Below, piece after piece: positions 1 through 8,154 of a DNA stretch of 64,000 bases; position 1 is the stretch's first letter, and every line of letters starts with the position of its first letter. Position numbers and translations under genes: made by a program. The stretch spans positions 62,001 through 126,000 of the forward strand of contig JBGVTE010000141.1 in assembly GCA_041862375.1 (NCBI GenBank). Reading direction: 5' to 3'. The notes under the pieces were generated by a model. It was not told the DNA's origin. It searched no databases and saw only the letters and a program-made list of their open reading frames with translations. The DNA is from WVZL01 sp041862375. GTDB lineage: Bacteria > Acidobacteriota > Aminicenantia > Aminicenantales > Aminicenantaceae.

Positions 1-1
1 C

Positions 2-1480
2 CAAGAGGCTGAGGAGGCTTTTGAGGAACAAGCTGAAGCTCTTCTTGATGGAGGAGTGAATCTTTTTATACTTGAAACCTTTTCTGATGTAAACGAAATT
101 CATCAAGCTATAAAAGCTATTCAAAAAATAAATCGGGAATTAGTTATTGTTGCCCAGATGACTATTAATGAAGACGGTGACAGCTTATACGGGACGACTC
201 CAGAAATCTTTACTAAAAAGCTTGAAGAATGGGGAGCTCATATTATTGGCTTAAACTGCAGCGTAGGACCTGCTGCCATGCTTCAATGCATTGAGAGGAT
301 GGCTCGGTTAACATCAATTCCTCTATCAGCTATGCCCAATGCAGGAGTGCCGAGAGAAATTGAGGGAAGAAATATTTATCTATGTTCTCCCGAATACATG
401 GCTGAATATGCAAAAAGATTTATACTTAACGGAGTAAAAATAATAGGAGGGTGCTGCGGAACTACTCCTTCCCACATCAAAGCCATGAGAGCGGCTATTA
501 AAGCTCTACAGCCGCCTAAAAGAACAGTAGTGCGCGTGACACTTCCGAAAGAGGAACCCGAAGTTAGAGAAAAAGTCAAGAAGAGAGACAAATCTAAAAT
601 GGCCCGGAAATTGGAGGATAATGAGTTTGTAGTAAGCGTAGAAGTAGTTCCTCCTAGAGGATTTGATCCTTCCGCAGCTTTAGAAAAGGTAAGAATACTC
701 GAACATTCTGGTATTGACTGTGTAAATATTCCCGATGGGCCAAGAGCTAGTGCTCGTATGAGCGCTATGGCACTGGCTCTTATTCTGAGTAGAGAAGCTA
801 CAGTGGAAGTAATTCTCCATTATGCTTGTCGGGACAGGAATTTATTAAGTATGCAGTCAGACCTTTTTGGCTTGTATGCCCATGGGATTAATAATATTCT
901 TGTAATAACTGGAGATCCTCCCAAGCTTGGCGACTATCCTGATGCTACAGCTGTCTTTGATGTTGATTCCATTGGCTTTACAAATGTAATAGACTCTCTC
1001 AATAGAGGCATTGATATAGGGGGAAGGAGGTTAGCTAACGCGACCGGTTTTCATGTAGGGGTGGCTGCAAATCCAGGAGCCATCAATCTTGACTATGAGA
1101 TATCTCGCTTTGAATTAAAAGTAGAGTCAGGAGCTGAGTTTGCCATTACCCAGCCTGTTTTTGACATTAAACTGCTTGAGAATTTTTTAAAGAGAATTGA
1201 CCACTGCCGAATACCAGTACTCGCAGGTATTTGGCCTTTGAGTAGCTTGCGGAATGCTGAGTTCATGCACAATGAAGTTCCTGGTGCAACTATCCCTCCA
1301 GAAGTGATGGAGAGAATACGAAGAGCTCAAGAAAAAGGTCCTAAAAGGGCAAGAGAGGAGGGTGTTACTATTGCCCAAGAAACGCTGGCTGCTATAAAAA
1401 AAGACATCCAGGGAGTCCAGATAAGTCCTCCCTTTGGCAAATACGAGCTGGCTTTAGAAGTCCTTAGCGTGTTGAGATAA
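2..1480 (+). CDS. Bifunctional homocysteine S-methyltransferase / 5,10-methylenetetrahydrofolate reductase (5' end outside window)
   Basis: The reading frame is open to the left edge. The GTG at 56 is not the start: the codons before it give EQAEALLDGGVNLFILETF, a core homocysteine-methyltransferase motif, so the gene begins before base 1. The first part carries the zinc cysteines of that family in GLNCSVGP and GGCCGTTP. From about residue 190 after the GTG (EDNEFVVSVEVVPPRG onward) it is a MetF-like flavin domain with ITGDPPKLGDYP and FAITQPVFD. The family transfers a methyl group to homocysteine and makes 5-methyl-THF; the fusion resembles Bacillus YitJ. It converges on lpxB with a 13-bp gap. 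Confidence 0.9.
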   Translation, partial: QEAEEAFEEQAEALLDGGVNLFILETFSDVNEIHQAIKAIQKINRELVIVAQMTINEDGDSLYGTTPEIFTKKLEEWGAHIIGLNCSVGPAAMLQCIERMARLTSIPLSAMPNAGVPREIEGRNIYLCSPEYMAEYAKRFILNGVKIIGGCCGTTPSHIKAMRAAIKALQPPKRTVVRVTLPKEEPEVREKVKKRDKSKMARKLEDNEFVVSVEVVPPRGFDPSAALEKVRILEHSGIDCVNIPDGPRASARMSAMALALILSREATVEVILHYACRDRNLLSMQSDLFGLYAHGINNILVITGDPPKLGDYPDATAVFDVDSIGFTNVIDSLNRGIDIGGRRLANATGFHVGVAANPGAINLDYEISRFELKVESGAEFAITQPVFDIKLLENFLKRIDHCRIPVLAGIWPLSSLRNAEFMHNEVPGATIPPEVMERIRRAQEKGPKRAREEGVTIAQETLAAIKKDIQGVQISPPFGKYELALEVLSVLR

Positions 1481-1493
1481 AACGAGTTTTACG

Positions 1494-2624
1494 TTACTTT
1501 CTGGTGAGCTTTTCCAATTCAATGGCAGCATTTTGAGAGGCTTTTTTTTCCCCTAAGATTTTTTTTATTCTTAAGAAATTTGATATCATTTCTAATCTTT
1601 TTTCTTCAGAGGATAAAATTTCCTTTGCTTCTTGGAGAATGTTTTCTGGAGTAAAGTCCCTCTGAATTAATTCAGGTATGATTTTTTCCCCTGCGAGGAT
1701 ATTCACAATACTGTAATTTTTAATCCTGATGAATTTTACACCTGCATAGTAAGTGAGGGGAGAAAGGCGGTAGAAGGAAATTAATGGAGTTTCTAAAAGG
1801 GCAGATTCGAGATTAGCAGTTCCACAAGCTGAGAGGACGAGGTCACTCCAGGCAAGTGCGTTGTAGTTGTCCTCAATCAGAATTTTTAATTCATCAGGGC
1901 CTTGAGGAATAAAGCTTTGCACTACTCCTGCCTCAAGATTTTCAGCTAAAACGAGGACAAACTGAGTCTGGAATTCCCTTTTTATTTTATTAGCCGCCTT
2001 AATAAGCACTGGCATGTGGTACTTTAATTCACTTTTCCTGCTTCCTGGAAGTAAAGTGATGAGCTTTTTTTGAGAATCCAGCCCATATTTTCTAAAGAAT
2101 TCTTGTCTGGTGAGATCAGTCTTGACCCATTCTTTTAGGGGATGTCCTACATAGGAGGCAGGAATTCCCCAGGATTTATAGATTTTTTCTTCAAAGGGGA
2201 AAATAATTAACATCTTTTCTATGGTTTTTTTTATAGTTTTTAGTCTTCCCTTTCTCCATGCCCAAATAGTTGGACTTATGTAGTAAAGGACAGGAATAGA
2301 CAGCTTTTTTAGTCTTTTCGCAAGTCGGAGATTAAAATCAGGGGAGTCTATGAGTACTGAAGCAGCAGGCTTTCGTTCTGCTATTTCTTTCTCCATCCGA
2401 GAAAAAATTGCTTTTATCCGGGGAAGATGGGAGATAATTTCAACTCCTCCAATGACAGCCAGTTCCTCCATTGGAAAGATTATATCTACTCCTTGAGATG
2501 CCATGTGTTTTCCCCCTATACCGAAGAAAGTAAAAGAGGAGTTTATTTTTTTAAACTGATGGACAAGGCTTGCGCCGTATTTTTCCCCTGAATTTTCACC
2601 TGCAATTATAAGAATAGAATTCAT
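1494..2624 (-). CDS. lpxB: Lipid-A-disaccharide synthase
   Basis: The 376 residues match the usual LpxB length. Seen motifs are GENSGEKYGASLV at the N-terminus, ISPTIWAWRKGR, LLPGSRKSEL and the late ACGTANLESALL sugar-nucleotide segment. The enzyme condenses UDP-diacylglucosamine with lipid X at the inner membrane to form the lipid A disaccharide, which implies an LPS outer membrane. The ATG shares one base with the stop of the upstream pseudopilin-like gene (TGATG arrangement), so translational coupling is likely. It looks like the last gene of the minus-strand unit that starts at rpsO. Its Kdo-transfer partner waaA lies about 5.5 kb away rather than adjacent. Confidence 0.93.
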   Translation of the reverse strand: MNSILIIAGENSGEKYGASLVHQFKKINSSFTFFGIGGKHMASQGVDIIFPMEELAVIGGVEIISHLPRIKAIFSRMEKEIAERKPAASVLIDSPDFNLRLAKRLKKLSIPVLYYISPTIWAWRKGRLKTIKKTIEKMLIIFPFEEKIYKSWGIPASYVGHPLKEWVKTDLTRQEFFRKYGLDSQKKLITLLPGSRKSELKYHMPVLIKAANKIKREFQTQFVLVLAENLEAGVVQSFIPQGPDELKILIEDNYNALAWSDLVLSACGTANLESALLETPLISFYRLSPLTYYAGVKFIRIKNYSIVNILAGEKIIPELIQRDFTPENILQEAKEILSSEEKRLEMISNFLRIKKILGEKKASQNAAIELEKLTRK

Positions 2625-3148
2625 CAGTCCTTTTCGGTTTTGCCATAGTAGACTATCTCAGGCATCTTTTGAGGATCTTTGCCATAGAAAAAAAGCCATT
2701 TATCATAGGTTTCCTGGTCTTGATAAATTTTTATAGATTTTTTAGTGGATGAGCTCACAATGCCAATAATATTTGGACTGGCAATAGAAGAGAGAGCCTT
2801 AGGCGGAGCTACGAGAACTTTTTGAGCAGATTGTTCTTTTTTGATAGATAGTCCTTGAGAAAGTAGAATAAGATTCCATTCTCCATGCTCCATAATTGGA
2901 TCTTTAAATAGTTTCCGAAGACATTTTTCTTCAACCAATTCATCAAGATTTTTAGGAAATTTTCCAGGGTGTCTTATTTGATAACGGCGGATAGCTTCGA
3001 CATATTGCTTTCCCCTAAAAATCAGCTCTTCTTCTTTTTCCCGCTGGATTTGTGTTTGCCAAATTGGAACTGCTACTAAAAGCCCGATACTCAGCACTGA
3101 GATTGCAATGAGTAAGATAATTATGGTGTATCCTTCTCGATAGAGCAT
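2624..3148 (-). CDS. Pseudopilin-like type II secretion/type IV pilus protein, degenerate prepilin motif
   Basis: This 174-residue protein has the shape of a pseudopilin: a short basic N-terminus, one hydrophobic helix (residues about 7-30), then a charged helical region with QYVEAIRRYQIRHPGKFPKNLDEL and a C-terminal globular part. The usual GFTLIE cleavage motif is replaced by GYTIIILL, so the conserved Glu at mature position 5 is absent. That Glu normally docks the subunit into the filament. It follows two canonical pseudopilin genes on the same strand and overlaps lpxB by one base. It may be a minor or non-filamentous component; function is inferred from context. Confidence 0.7.
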   Translation of the reverse strand: MLYREGYTIIILLIAISVLSIGLLVAVPIWQTQIQREKEEELIFRGKQYVEAIRRYQIRHPGKFPKNLDELVEEKCLRKLFKDPIMEHGEWNLILLSQGLSIKKEQSAQKVLVAPPKALSSIASPNIIGIVSSSTKKSIKIYQDQETYDKWLFFYGKDPQKMPEIVYYGKTEKD

Positions 3149-3184
3149 TAGTTCTCAATAGGCAATGTAAATAATTGGCTTGGA

Positions 3185-3589
3185 CTACCACGTATTATAG
3201 GATGTCCCATCTAAAGCCTTTTGATCAGAGCCAGAATGAACATCTGTGATCCCGGGCTGGAAGTCGGTCAAGAGCTCATCTTCAGTTGGAATTTCTTGAC
3301 TTGCCACCCATGTTTCTGAAGATTTTGTCATAGGATCAACAGGGATAGCTCTGAGATAATTTTCGTCAACTAGAGTTTGAAGAGATTGGGGGTATTTTCC
3401 TTTATCAGCATAATACTGATTTATTAATTTTCTCATCTGGAAAAGGTCTTCTTTTAACACAGTCTCTCGAGCTTTTTTTGTAGCGTATTTGTACTGAGGA
3501 AGTCCCAGTCCAACGAGAATCCCGATTAGGGTAAAAACAATTAGTATTTCGATGAGGGTAAAACCGTTTTTATTTTGCATCGGCCTCAT
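3185..3589 (-). CDS. Type II secretion system pseudopilin, GspG-like
   Basis: The 134-residue product starts MRPMQNKN and then has the prepilin peptidase motif GFTLIEILIVFTLIGILVG, followed by QYYADKGKYPQSLQTLV and IPVDPMTKS and a C-terminal GTSYNTW, all typical of GspG-family major pseudopilins. The mature protein would be methylated at its N-terminus and assemble into the secretion pseudopilus in the inner membrane and periplasm. It lies between two related genes (14 bp from the one upstream). A second GspG-like gene next door suggests duplication. No GspD, E or F gene is present in this window. Confidence 0.85.
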   Translation of the reverse strand: MRPMQNKNGFTLIEILIVFTLIGILVGLGLPQYKYATKKARETVLKEDLFQMRKLINQYYADKGKYPQSLQTLVDENYLRAIPVDPMTKSSETWVASQEIPTEDELLTDFQPGITDVHSGSDQKALDGTSYNTW

Positions 3590-3603
3590 CTTGATATGAT
3601 ATT

Positions 3604-4083
3604 TTACCAGTCCTTATACTTGGTTCCATCAAGTGCAGTGCCTGAACTCTTGGTAAATACATCATAGACATTTTCTCCACCCCAAATGTCTGAATCAGGA
3701 TCATCCTGATATGACCTTAACCCCCAATCATAGGAATTTGTCATAGGATCTTTAGGAATACGTCTCAGAAACTTAACAGCTTTTTTTGAAGACTTTCCTG
3801 TTTGATCTGGGACCTGGACCCCATTGACTAAAGTCTCTAAATCCGGAGGAAAGCCTTCGGTATCTTCTTCTACTTGTATCTTTTTTTCGTCAGCCATTTT
3901 TTTATAAACATCGATAGCTTCCCTCATTAACCTCAAGTTTCTCCTCAATTCAATTTCTTTTTCTCTTTTGATTGCAATCTTAGTCAAAGGAAGGATGGCA
4001 GCAGCTAGGACAGCTAAAATGGTTATAGTGACCAGCATCTCTATGAGGGTGAAACCCTTTTTATGGGAAGAGATGTGAACCAT
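3604..4083 (-). CDS. Type II secretion system pseudopilin, GspG-like
   Basis: This 159-residue pseudopilin has the cleavage motif KKGFTLIEMLVTITILAVLA, then the conserved RNLRLMREAIDVYKKMADE helix, FPPDLETLVNG and IPKDPMTNSYDWG, and it ends GTKYKDW. The organisation parallels the gene at 3185-3589, with a longer charged insert after the first helix. It is the first of the three pseudopilin-like genes and begins 25 bp after the end of pnp, so co-transcription with rpsO-pnp is likely. Pilus and secretion roles cannot be separated from sequence alone. Confidence 0.85.
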   Translation of the reverse strand: MVHISSHKKGFTLIEMLVTITILAVLAAAILPLTKIAIKREKEIELRRNLRLMREAIDVYKKMADEKKIQVEEDTEGFPPDLETLVNGVQVPDQTGKSSKKAVKFLRRIPKDPMTNSYDWGLRSYQDDPDSDIWGGENVYDVFTKSSGTALDGTKYKDW

Positions 4084-4108
4084 CTTTAATTAACTATATG
4101 TAAACGGA

Positions 4109-6268
4109 TTATAGCTTTTTTCTGCTGTTTTGATTTGAATCAAAGTAAGATTTTTTCTGGCGCGGCCTATCGAAATCAGGGCGGCGATGATAATTTTTTT
4201 CCAACGCTTTTTTACTCAACTTAATTTTATTGTCCTCTCCAATATCAAGGACTTTTACTTGGATTGTCTGCCCTAATTTAAGAATATCTCTGATGTTTTT
4301 TATTCGGTAATACGCAATTTCAGAAATGTGGAGGAGGCCAACGATATTAGGAAGAATTTCCACAAAGGCACCGTAATCCTCGAGTCTGACAATTTTACCC
4401 GTATACGTTTTTCCAACTTCAGCTTCTATTGTAATTTCTCTTATCATTTGTCTTGCTTTCTCTGCAGCTTCCATATCAGAGGCAGCAATGATTATTTTCC
4501 CGCTTTCTTCAATGTCTATCTTAGCATTTGTTTGGCTGAGAATCTTTTTTATGACTTTACCTCCAGGGCCGATGACTTCACTTACTTTTTCAGGATTTAT
4601 GACCAAAATGATGATGCGCGGCGCATAGGGTGAGATTTCTTTTCGAGGCGATGGGAGGACTTCTTTCATTTTAGCCAGTACTTTAAGCCGAGCTTCTTTA
4701 GCTTTAATGAGCGCTTCTTGTAATATCTGAGTTGAGATAGAAGGAATCTTTAAGTCTAACTGGATAGAAGTGATTCCCTTTTCTGTCCCTGTAACTTTTA
4801 AATCCATGTCCCCGAAGTGATCCTCAAGACCGGCAATATCGGTGAGGATTGCGTAGTGGTTATTTTCTATGACTAATCCGATTGCTATGCCGGCAATAAT
4901 CATGGAGAGTGGAACTCCGGCATCCATGAGAGAGAGGACTCCACCACAGACAGTAGCCATAGAAGAAGAACCATTGGATTCCAGAATGTCAGAAACAATA
5001 CGAATAGTATAAGGAAAACTTTCTTCATCAGGTATGGAAGGAAGGATAGCTTTTTCCGCTAAGGCTCCATGCCCAATCTCTCGTCTTCCTGGTCCTCTTA
5101 AAAAAGCGACTTCTCCGACACTGAAAGGAGGGAAATTATAATGAAGCATAAATCTTTTTTCGTCTTCTGCTCCCAATCCATCTAATCTTTGGACATCCTC
5201 AAAAGTCCCCAGAGTAACAGTAGCCAGACACTGAGTTTCTCCTCGAGTAAAAAGAGCAGACCCATGAGTTCTGGATAGGAGGCCAGCTTCAACAGATACA
5301 GGTCTTATTTCGTCAAACTTCCTGCTATCTAATCTCTTTCCCTTCTTTAAAATGTGCTCTCTGAACAGTTTTTTCTGGATATTATAGAAAATTTGCTTAG
5401 TCTCCCGTATTTCATCTTCGTTTTCTTCTGGAATAGGTTCGATCAATTCATCTAATATTCTTTTTGTTTCCCCTTCACTCGTTTTCTTAGTTTTGGCCTG
5501 AATGCCCTTTAAAAGGGCAGTGCTAACTTGTTTTTCAATTTTTTCTTGTTTTGCTTGATCTACTTCTCTTGCTTTAAATTCCCTTTTTTCAATATTTAGT
5601 TTTGAATAAAGGTCTTTCTGAAGTTGAATTATTTTACGGATGGACTCCTGAGCTACATTGATTGCTTCTATTATCTTTTCTTCTTCAATTTCAACTCCTC
5701 CGGCCTCTATCATCACAGTTCCCTCTTCTGTACCCGCAATTACCATGTTTAGTGGGCTAGTTTCGAGTTTACTAACTGTTGGATTAATCACAAATTCATT
5801 GTTGATCAGGCCAATTTTTACTGCTCCTATAGGTGTCGAAAAAGGGATGTCTGATAAGTAGAGCGCGGTAGAAGCTCCGATGATGCCTAAAGTATCTGGT
5901 TCGTTTTCTAGGTCAGCAGAAAGCAGAAGTGCTACTATCTGGGTGTCATAAAAATAGCCTTCGGGAAATAGAGATCTTATCGGCCTGTCTATAAGGCGGC
6001 TTACAAGAATTTCTCTTTCTGATGGCCTGCCTTCTCGTTTAAAAAAGCCTCCAGGGATTTTTCCTGCAGCATAAGTGTTCTCACGATAATCAACAATTAG
6101 AGGGAGAAAAGCCTTTTCTTCCTTTATCTCTTTCTTCGAAGTAGCGGAGACAAACATGATGGTATCTCCATACCGGATTAGTGCTGCTCCATCAGCTTGT
6201 TTTCCAACTTTGCCGATTTCTAAAGACAGAGTACGATTATTTATTTCAAGACTTGCTCTGTGGAACAT
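4109..6268 (-). CDS. pnp: Polyribonucleotide nucleotidyltransferase (PNPase)
   Basis: The 719-residue protein has the complete PNPase order: first RNase PH domain (YGDTIMFVSATSKKE, GGFFKREGRPSEREIL), helical linker, second RNase PH domain (RTHGSALFTRGETQCLATVTLG, LESNGSSSMATVCGGVLSLMDAG), a KH domain (EVIGPGGKVIKKIL near 560) and an S1 domain (GKIVRLEDYGAFVEILPNIVGLLHISEI). It phosphorolyses RNA 3' to 5' and takes part in the degradosome. It lies 21 bp after rpsO on the same strand, the classic rpsO-pnp pair. No degradosome-specific extension is obvious beyond a short basic tail. Confidence 0.96.
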   Translation of the reverse strand: MFHRASLEINNRTLSLEIGKVGKQADGAALIRYGDTIMFVSATSKKEIKEEKAFLPLIVDYRENTYAAGKIPGGFFKREGRPSEREILVSRLIDRPIRSLFPEGYFYDTQIVALLLSADLENEPDTLGIIGASTALYLSDIPFSTPIGAVKIGLINNEFVINPTVSKLETSPLNMVIAGTEEGTVMIEAGGVEIEEEKIIEAINVAQESIRKIIQLQKDLYSKLNIEKREFKAREVDQAKQEKIEKQVSTALLKGIQAKTKKTSEGETKRILDELIEPIPEENEDEIRETKQIFYNIQKKLFREHILKKGKRLDSRKFDEIRPVSVEAGLLSRTHGSALFTRGETQCLATVTLGTFEDVQRLDGLGAEDEKRFMLHYNFPPFSVGEVAFLRGPGRREIGHGALAEKAILPSIPDEESFPYTIRIVSDILESNGSSSMATVCGGVLSLMDAGVPLSMIIAGIAIGLVIENNHYAILTDIAGLEDHFGDMDLKVTGTEKGITSIQLDLKIPSISTQILQEALIKAKEARLKVLAKMKEVLPSPRKEISPYAPRIIILVINPEKVSEVIGPGGKVIKKILSQTNAKIDIEESGKIIIAASDMEAAEKARQMIREITIEAEVGKTYTGKIVRLEDYGAFVEILPNIVGLLHISEIAYYRIKNIRDILKLGQTIQVKVLDIGEDNKIKLSKKALEKNYHRRPDFDRPRQKKSYFDSNQNSRKKL

Positions 6269-6289
6269 ATTGATCCTTGAAGTGAATTA

Positions 6290-6556
6290 TTATTTTCTAA
6301 GCTTGAGCTTTTTAATCAGGTTTTCATATCTTTTGACATCTTCTCTTTTTAAGTATTCCAGCAATCTCTTTCTACGACCAACGAGTTTCATAAGACCGGT
6401 TCGAGAATGGAAGTCCTTTTTGTGCGTTTCGAAGTGCTTGGCGAGGTAGTTTATTTTATGAGTCATGAGAGCTATCTGAACTTCTGGTGAACCGGTATCA
6501 GAAGCATTAAATTTGTACTCTTTAATAATTTCTAATTTTTCTTCTTTATCTAGCAC
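6290..6556 (-). CDS. rpsO: Small ribosomal subunit protein uS15
   Basis: The 88-residue sequence is textbook S15: DTGSPEVQIALMTHKINYLAKHFETHKKDFHSRTGLMKLVGRRKRLLEYLKR. It binds the central domain of 16S rRNA early in 30S assembly. The start codon is GTG (positions 6556-6554), set by a strong AAAGGAG ribosome-binding site 9 bases upstream; no ATG fits. It heads the rpsO-pnp unit, with a promoter-like pair at 6587-6615. Confidence 0.96.
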   Translation of the reverse strand: MLDKEEKLEIIKEYKFNASDTGSPEVQIALMTHKINYLAKHFETHKKDFHSRTGLMKLVGRRKRLLEYLKREDVKRYENLIKKLKLRK

Positions 6557-6586
6557 AAGAAACTTCTCCTTTGAATTTGCTTTATA

Positions 6587-6615
6587 ATACTATCAAAAAA
6601 ATAGGATTATGTAAA
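6587..6615 (-). promoter_or_regulatory. Probable sigma-70-type promoter of rpsO-pnp
   Basis: On the minus strand TTTACA (6615-6610) is followed by a 17-base spacer and TAGTAT (6592-6587), both one or two changes from the -35 and -10 consensus. It lies about 30 bases upstream of the rpsO start codon with a ribosome-binding site between. Assignment is by pattern only. Confidence 0.5.
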
Positions 6616-6634
6616 TCTGAAAATTGGATGTAAG

Positions 6635-6710
6635 CATCTTTTTTTCATGAGAGAGCTGAAGTGGTCAATAGCGAGGAGGTACGCGGCTTTAAGGCACGCT
6701 CGCATTGTCC
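6635..6710 (-). repeat. Dispersed intergenic repeat, copy D (partial)
   Basis: Read on the minus strand, this segment carries GCGAGCGTGCCTTAAAGCC, then a TACCTCC(T)CGCTA block and AGCTCTCTCATGAAAAAAAGATG. These match the right-hand part of the copies at 11009-11220, 28318-28415 and 53762-53990. It lies in the gap between rpsO and the small membrane protein. The remaining 6711-6946 holds nothing I can recognise. Confidence 0.7.
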
Positions 6711-6946
6711 CCAAATATATTAGGCGAGTGCATGTGGGTAAAAACTCCGCCGGGTACCTCAAAGAGAGATTCTAGAAGGCTAAATCTTCAATGGCCGATT
6801 TATCCATCCCCAAATGCTCCTTATATTATATGAATAGCTTTATTTCATCAAGGATTTGGAAATGCCTCCATTGGAATTTAAGATCCTTTCGTAGCAGGAT
6901 ACATTTGACATGATTGGGGAAGAGTAGTTAATCTAATACTTCAAGA

Positions 6947-7444
6947 TTGAAAAGTAAGACATCTCTAATTCTACTCATTGCCAATTTAGTTCTGCTTTCT
7001 CTTGGTTGGATCATGGCCTTCTATGCATATCCACGTCTTCCTAAAGATATGCCTCTGTGGATTAATTTTTTCAATCAGCAGACTGTATTTATGAAAAAGT
7101 CAATCTTGTTTTTTATTTACCCTTTGCTACAAACCTTTTTTTGTATCAGTTTTTGGTTGGTTTCAAGAATAATCTTCTCGATAGAGTGGCATTCAGTTCG
7201 TTCCAAATACCCTGTTTTTGAGAATAAGAATCTTTTTAAAAACTTGAGAAATGAATACATTTATCTTACCATAATTTTTTTTAATTTAATTTTTATCCAT
7301 CTCCAGAGAAGTATCATTCTTTTAGCCCACAATATCGAGAAGGGAGTAGATAGAGTCTATTTCTTTTCTCTATTCGGAATACTCCTGATTCTTATCCCTT
7401 ATTTTCGTTTAAGAGTAAAATTACTTTCTAGAAAAATGATTTAA
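6947..7444 (+). CDS. Small DUF1648-like membrane protein
   Basis: The product has 165 residues and four predicted membrane helices (about 5-28, 49-75, 100-122, 136-155). The first loop has YPRLPKDMPLWINFF, which resembles the DUF1648 signature (YPxLPxxxPxHxN) of SdpI-type membrane proteins. The usual His is replaced by Trp, so the match is loose. The listed start is TTG with no good ribosome-binding site; the next ATG (7012) would cut into the first helix. Family function is poorly known (immunity or sensing in Bacillus SdpI). It converges with the Lys/Glu-rich gene. Confidence 0.55.
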   Translation: MKSKTSLILLIANLVLLSLGWIMAFYAYPRLPKDMPLWINFFNQQTVFMKKSILFFIYPLLQTFFCISFWLVSRIIFSIEWHSVRSKYPVFENKNLFKNLRNEYIYLTIIFFNLIFIHLQRSIILLAHNIEKGVDRVYFFSLFGILLILIPYFRLRVKLLSRKMI

Positions 7445-7476
7445 ACGTAGCTTAAAGATTGAGTCTTTTGTGCTTT

Positions 7477-7908
7477 TTATTTCTTAAGTGCTTCCAGAAT
7501 CTCTTTTCTTTTTAACAAATGCTGGGCATACTTTGAATCAAAACCGCCCATTTTTTCTCTAACTTCCTTGAGTTTTTCTTCAATCTCAGCTAAATCCATC
7601 TTGTTTATCTTCTTTTTTTTAAGGGGAGAAGGGGGTGGGGGACTGGGAGGTTTTTCTTCTTTCGGAGGAGCTTCCGCTTCTTCAACGCGCTTCTCTTCCT
7701 CAGGTTTCTTTTCCTTCTCTTCTTCTTCCTTTGCCTTAGCCTCTTCCTTCGCTTTTTTTGAGTCTTTTTCTTCTTCTGGGATCGCTTCCTCTTTCTCCTT
7801 GATTTCTTTCTTATCTTCTTTTTTTTCCTTCGTCTTTTTTACTTGCTTCTCTTTCTTCTCTTTTTTGTCCTCTTTTACTCCGTTTTTTTCTTCTTTTTCT
7901 TCAGCCAT
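7477..7908 (-). CDS. Lys/Glu-rich low-complexity protein
   Basis: The first 75 or so of 143 residues are almost only Lys, Glu, Ala and Asp. A proline stretch follows (PPKEEKPPSPPPPSPLKKKK), then an ordinary helical tail (KMDLAEIEEKLKEVREKMGGFDSKYAQHLLKRKEILEAL). A GAAAGGAC ribosome-binding site 6 bases before the ATG supports real translation. The opposite strand is also open, but as a Ser/Phe-rich shadow. Composition resembles histone-H1-like or ribosome-associated disordered proteins; no function can be assigned. The non-repetitive C-terminus is the part worth searching with. Confidence 0.65.
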   Translation of the reverse strand: MAEEKEEKNGVKEDKKEKKEKQVKKTKEKKEDKKEIKEKEEAIPEEEKDSKKAKEEAKAKEEEEKEKKPEEEKRVEEAEAPPKEEKPPSPPPPSPLKKKKINKMDLAEIEEKLKEVREKMGGFDSKYAQHLLKRKEILEALKK

Positions 7909-8154
7909 TTCTTTGTCCTTTCAATTTCTAAGTCTGACTAGTAGTATTTTTAGTTAAATAAATATGGTTTAATTAGATTATCAAAGTTTATCTCATTAAA
8001 GCAATTGTTTTTCTTTATATTTACTGTTTTATAAAATTAGAAAATGATTATAGAAAGAGAAATACTGACTAATATCCTGTGATACTATAGTAAAAATTTG
8101 ATTAGCCAAGAGCTTGCATTACAACAGTGAATTTAGTTAGTATATCGAAAGTAA

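Noticed and set aside
1478..1496. TAAAAC-GA-GTTTTA inverted repeat between the convergent methyltransferase and lpxB genes
   Set aside because: Short, almost GC-free stem without a clear T tract. Not convincing as a terminator.
7568..7957. Plus-strand Ser/Phe-rich frame opposite the Lys/Glu-rich gene
   Set aside because: It is the complement of AAG/GAA codons read as CTT/TTC. The opposite strand has the ribosome-binding site and a sensible C-terminus.
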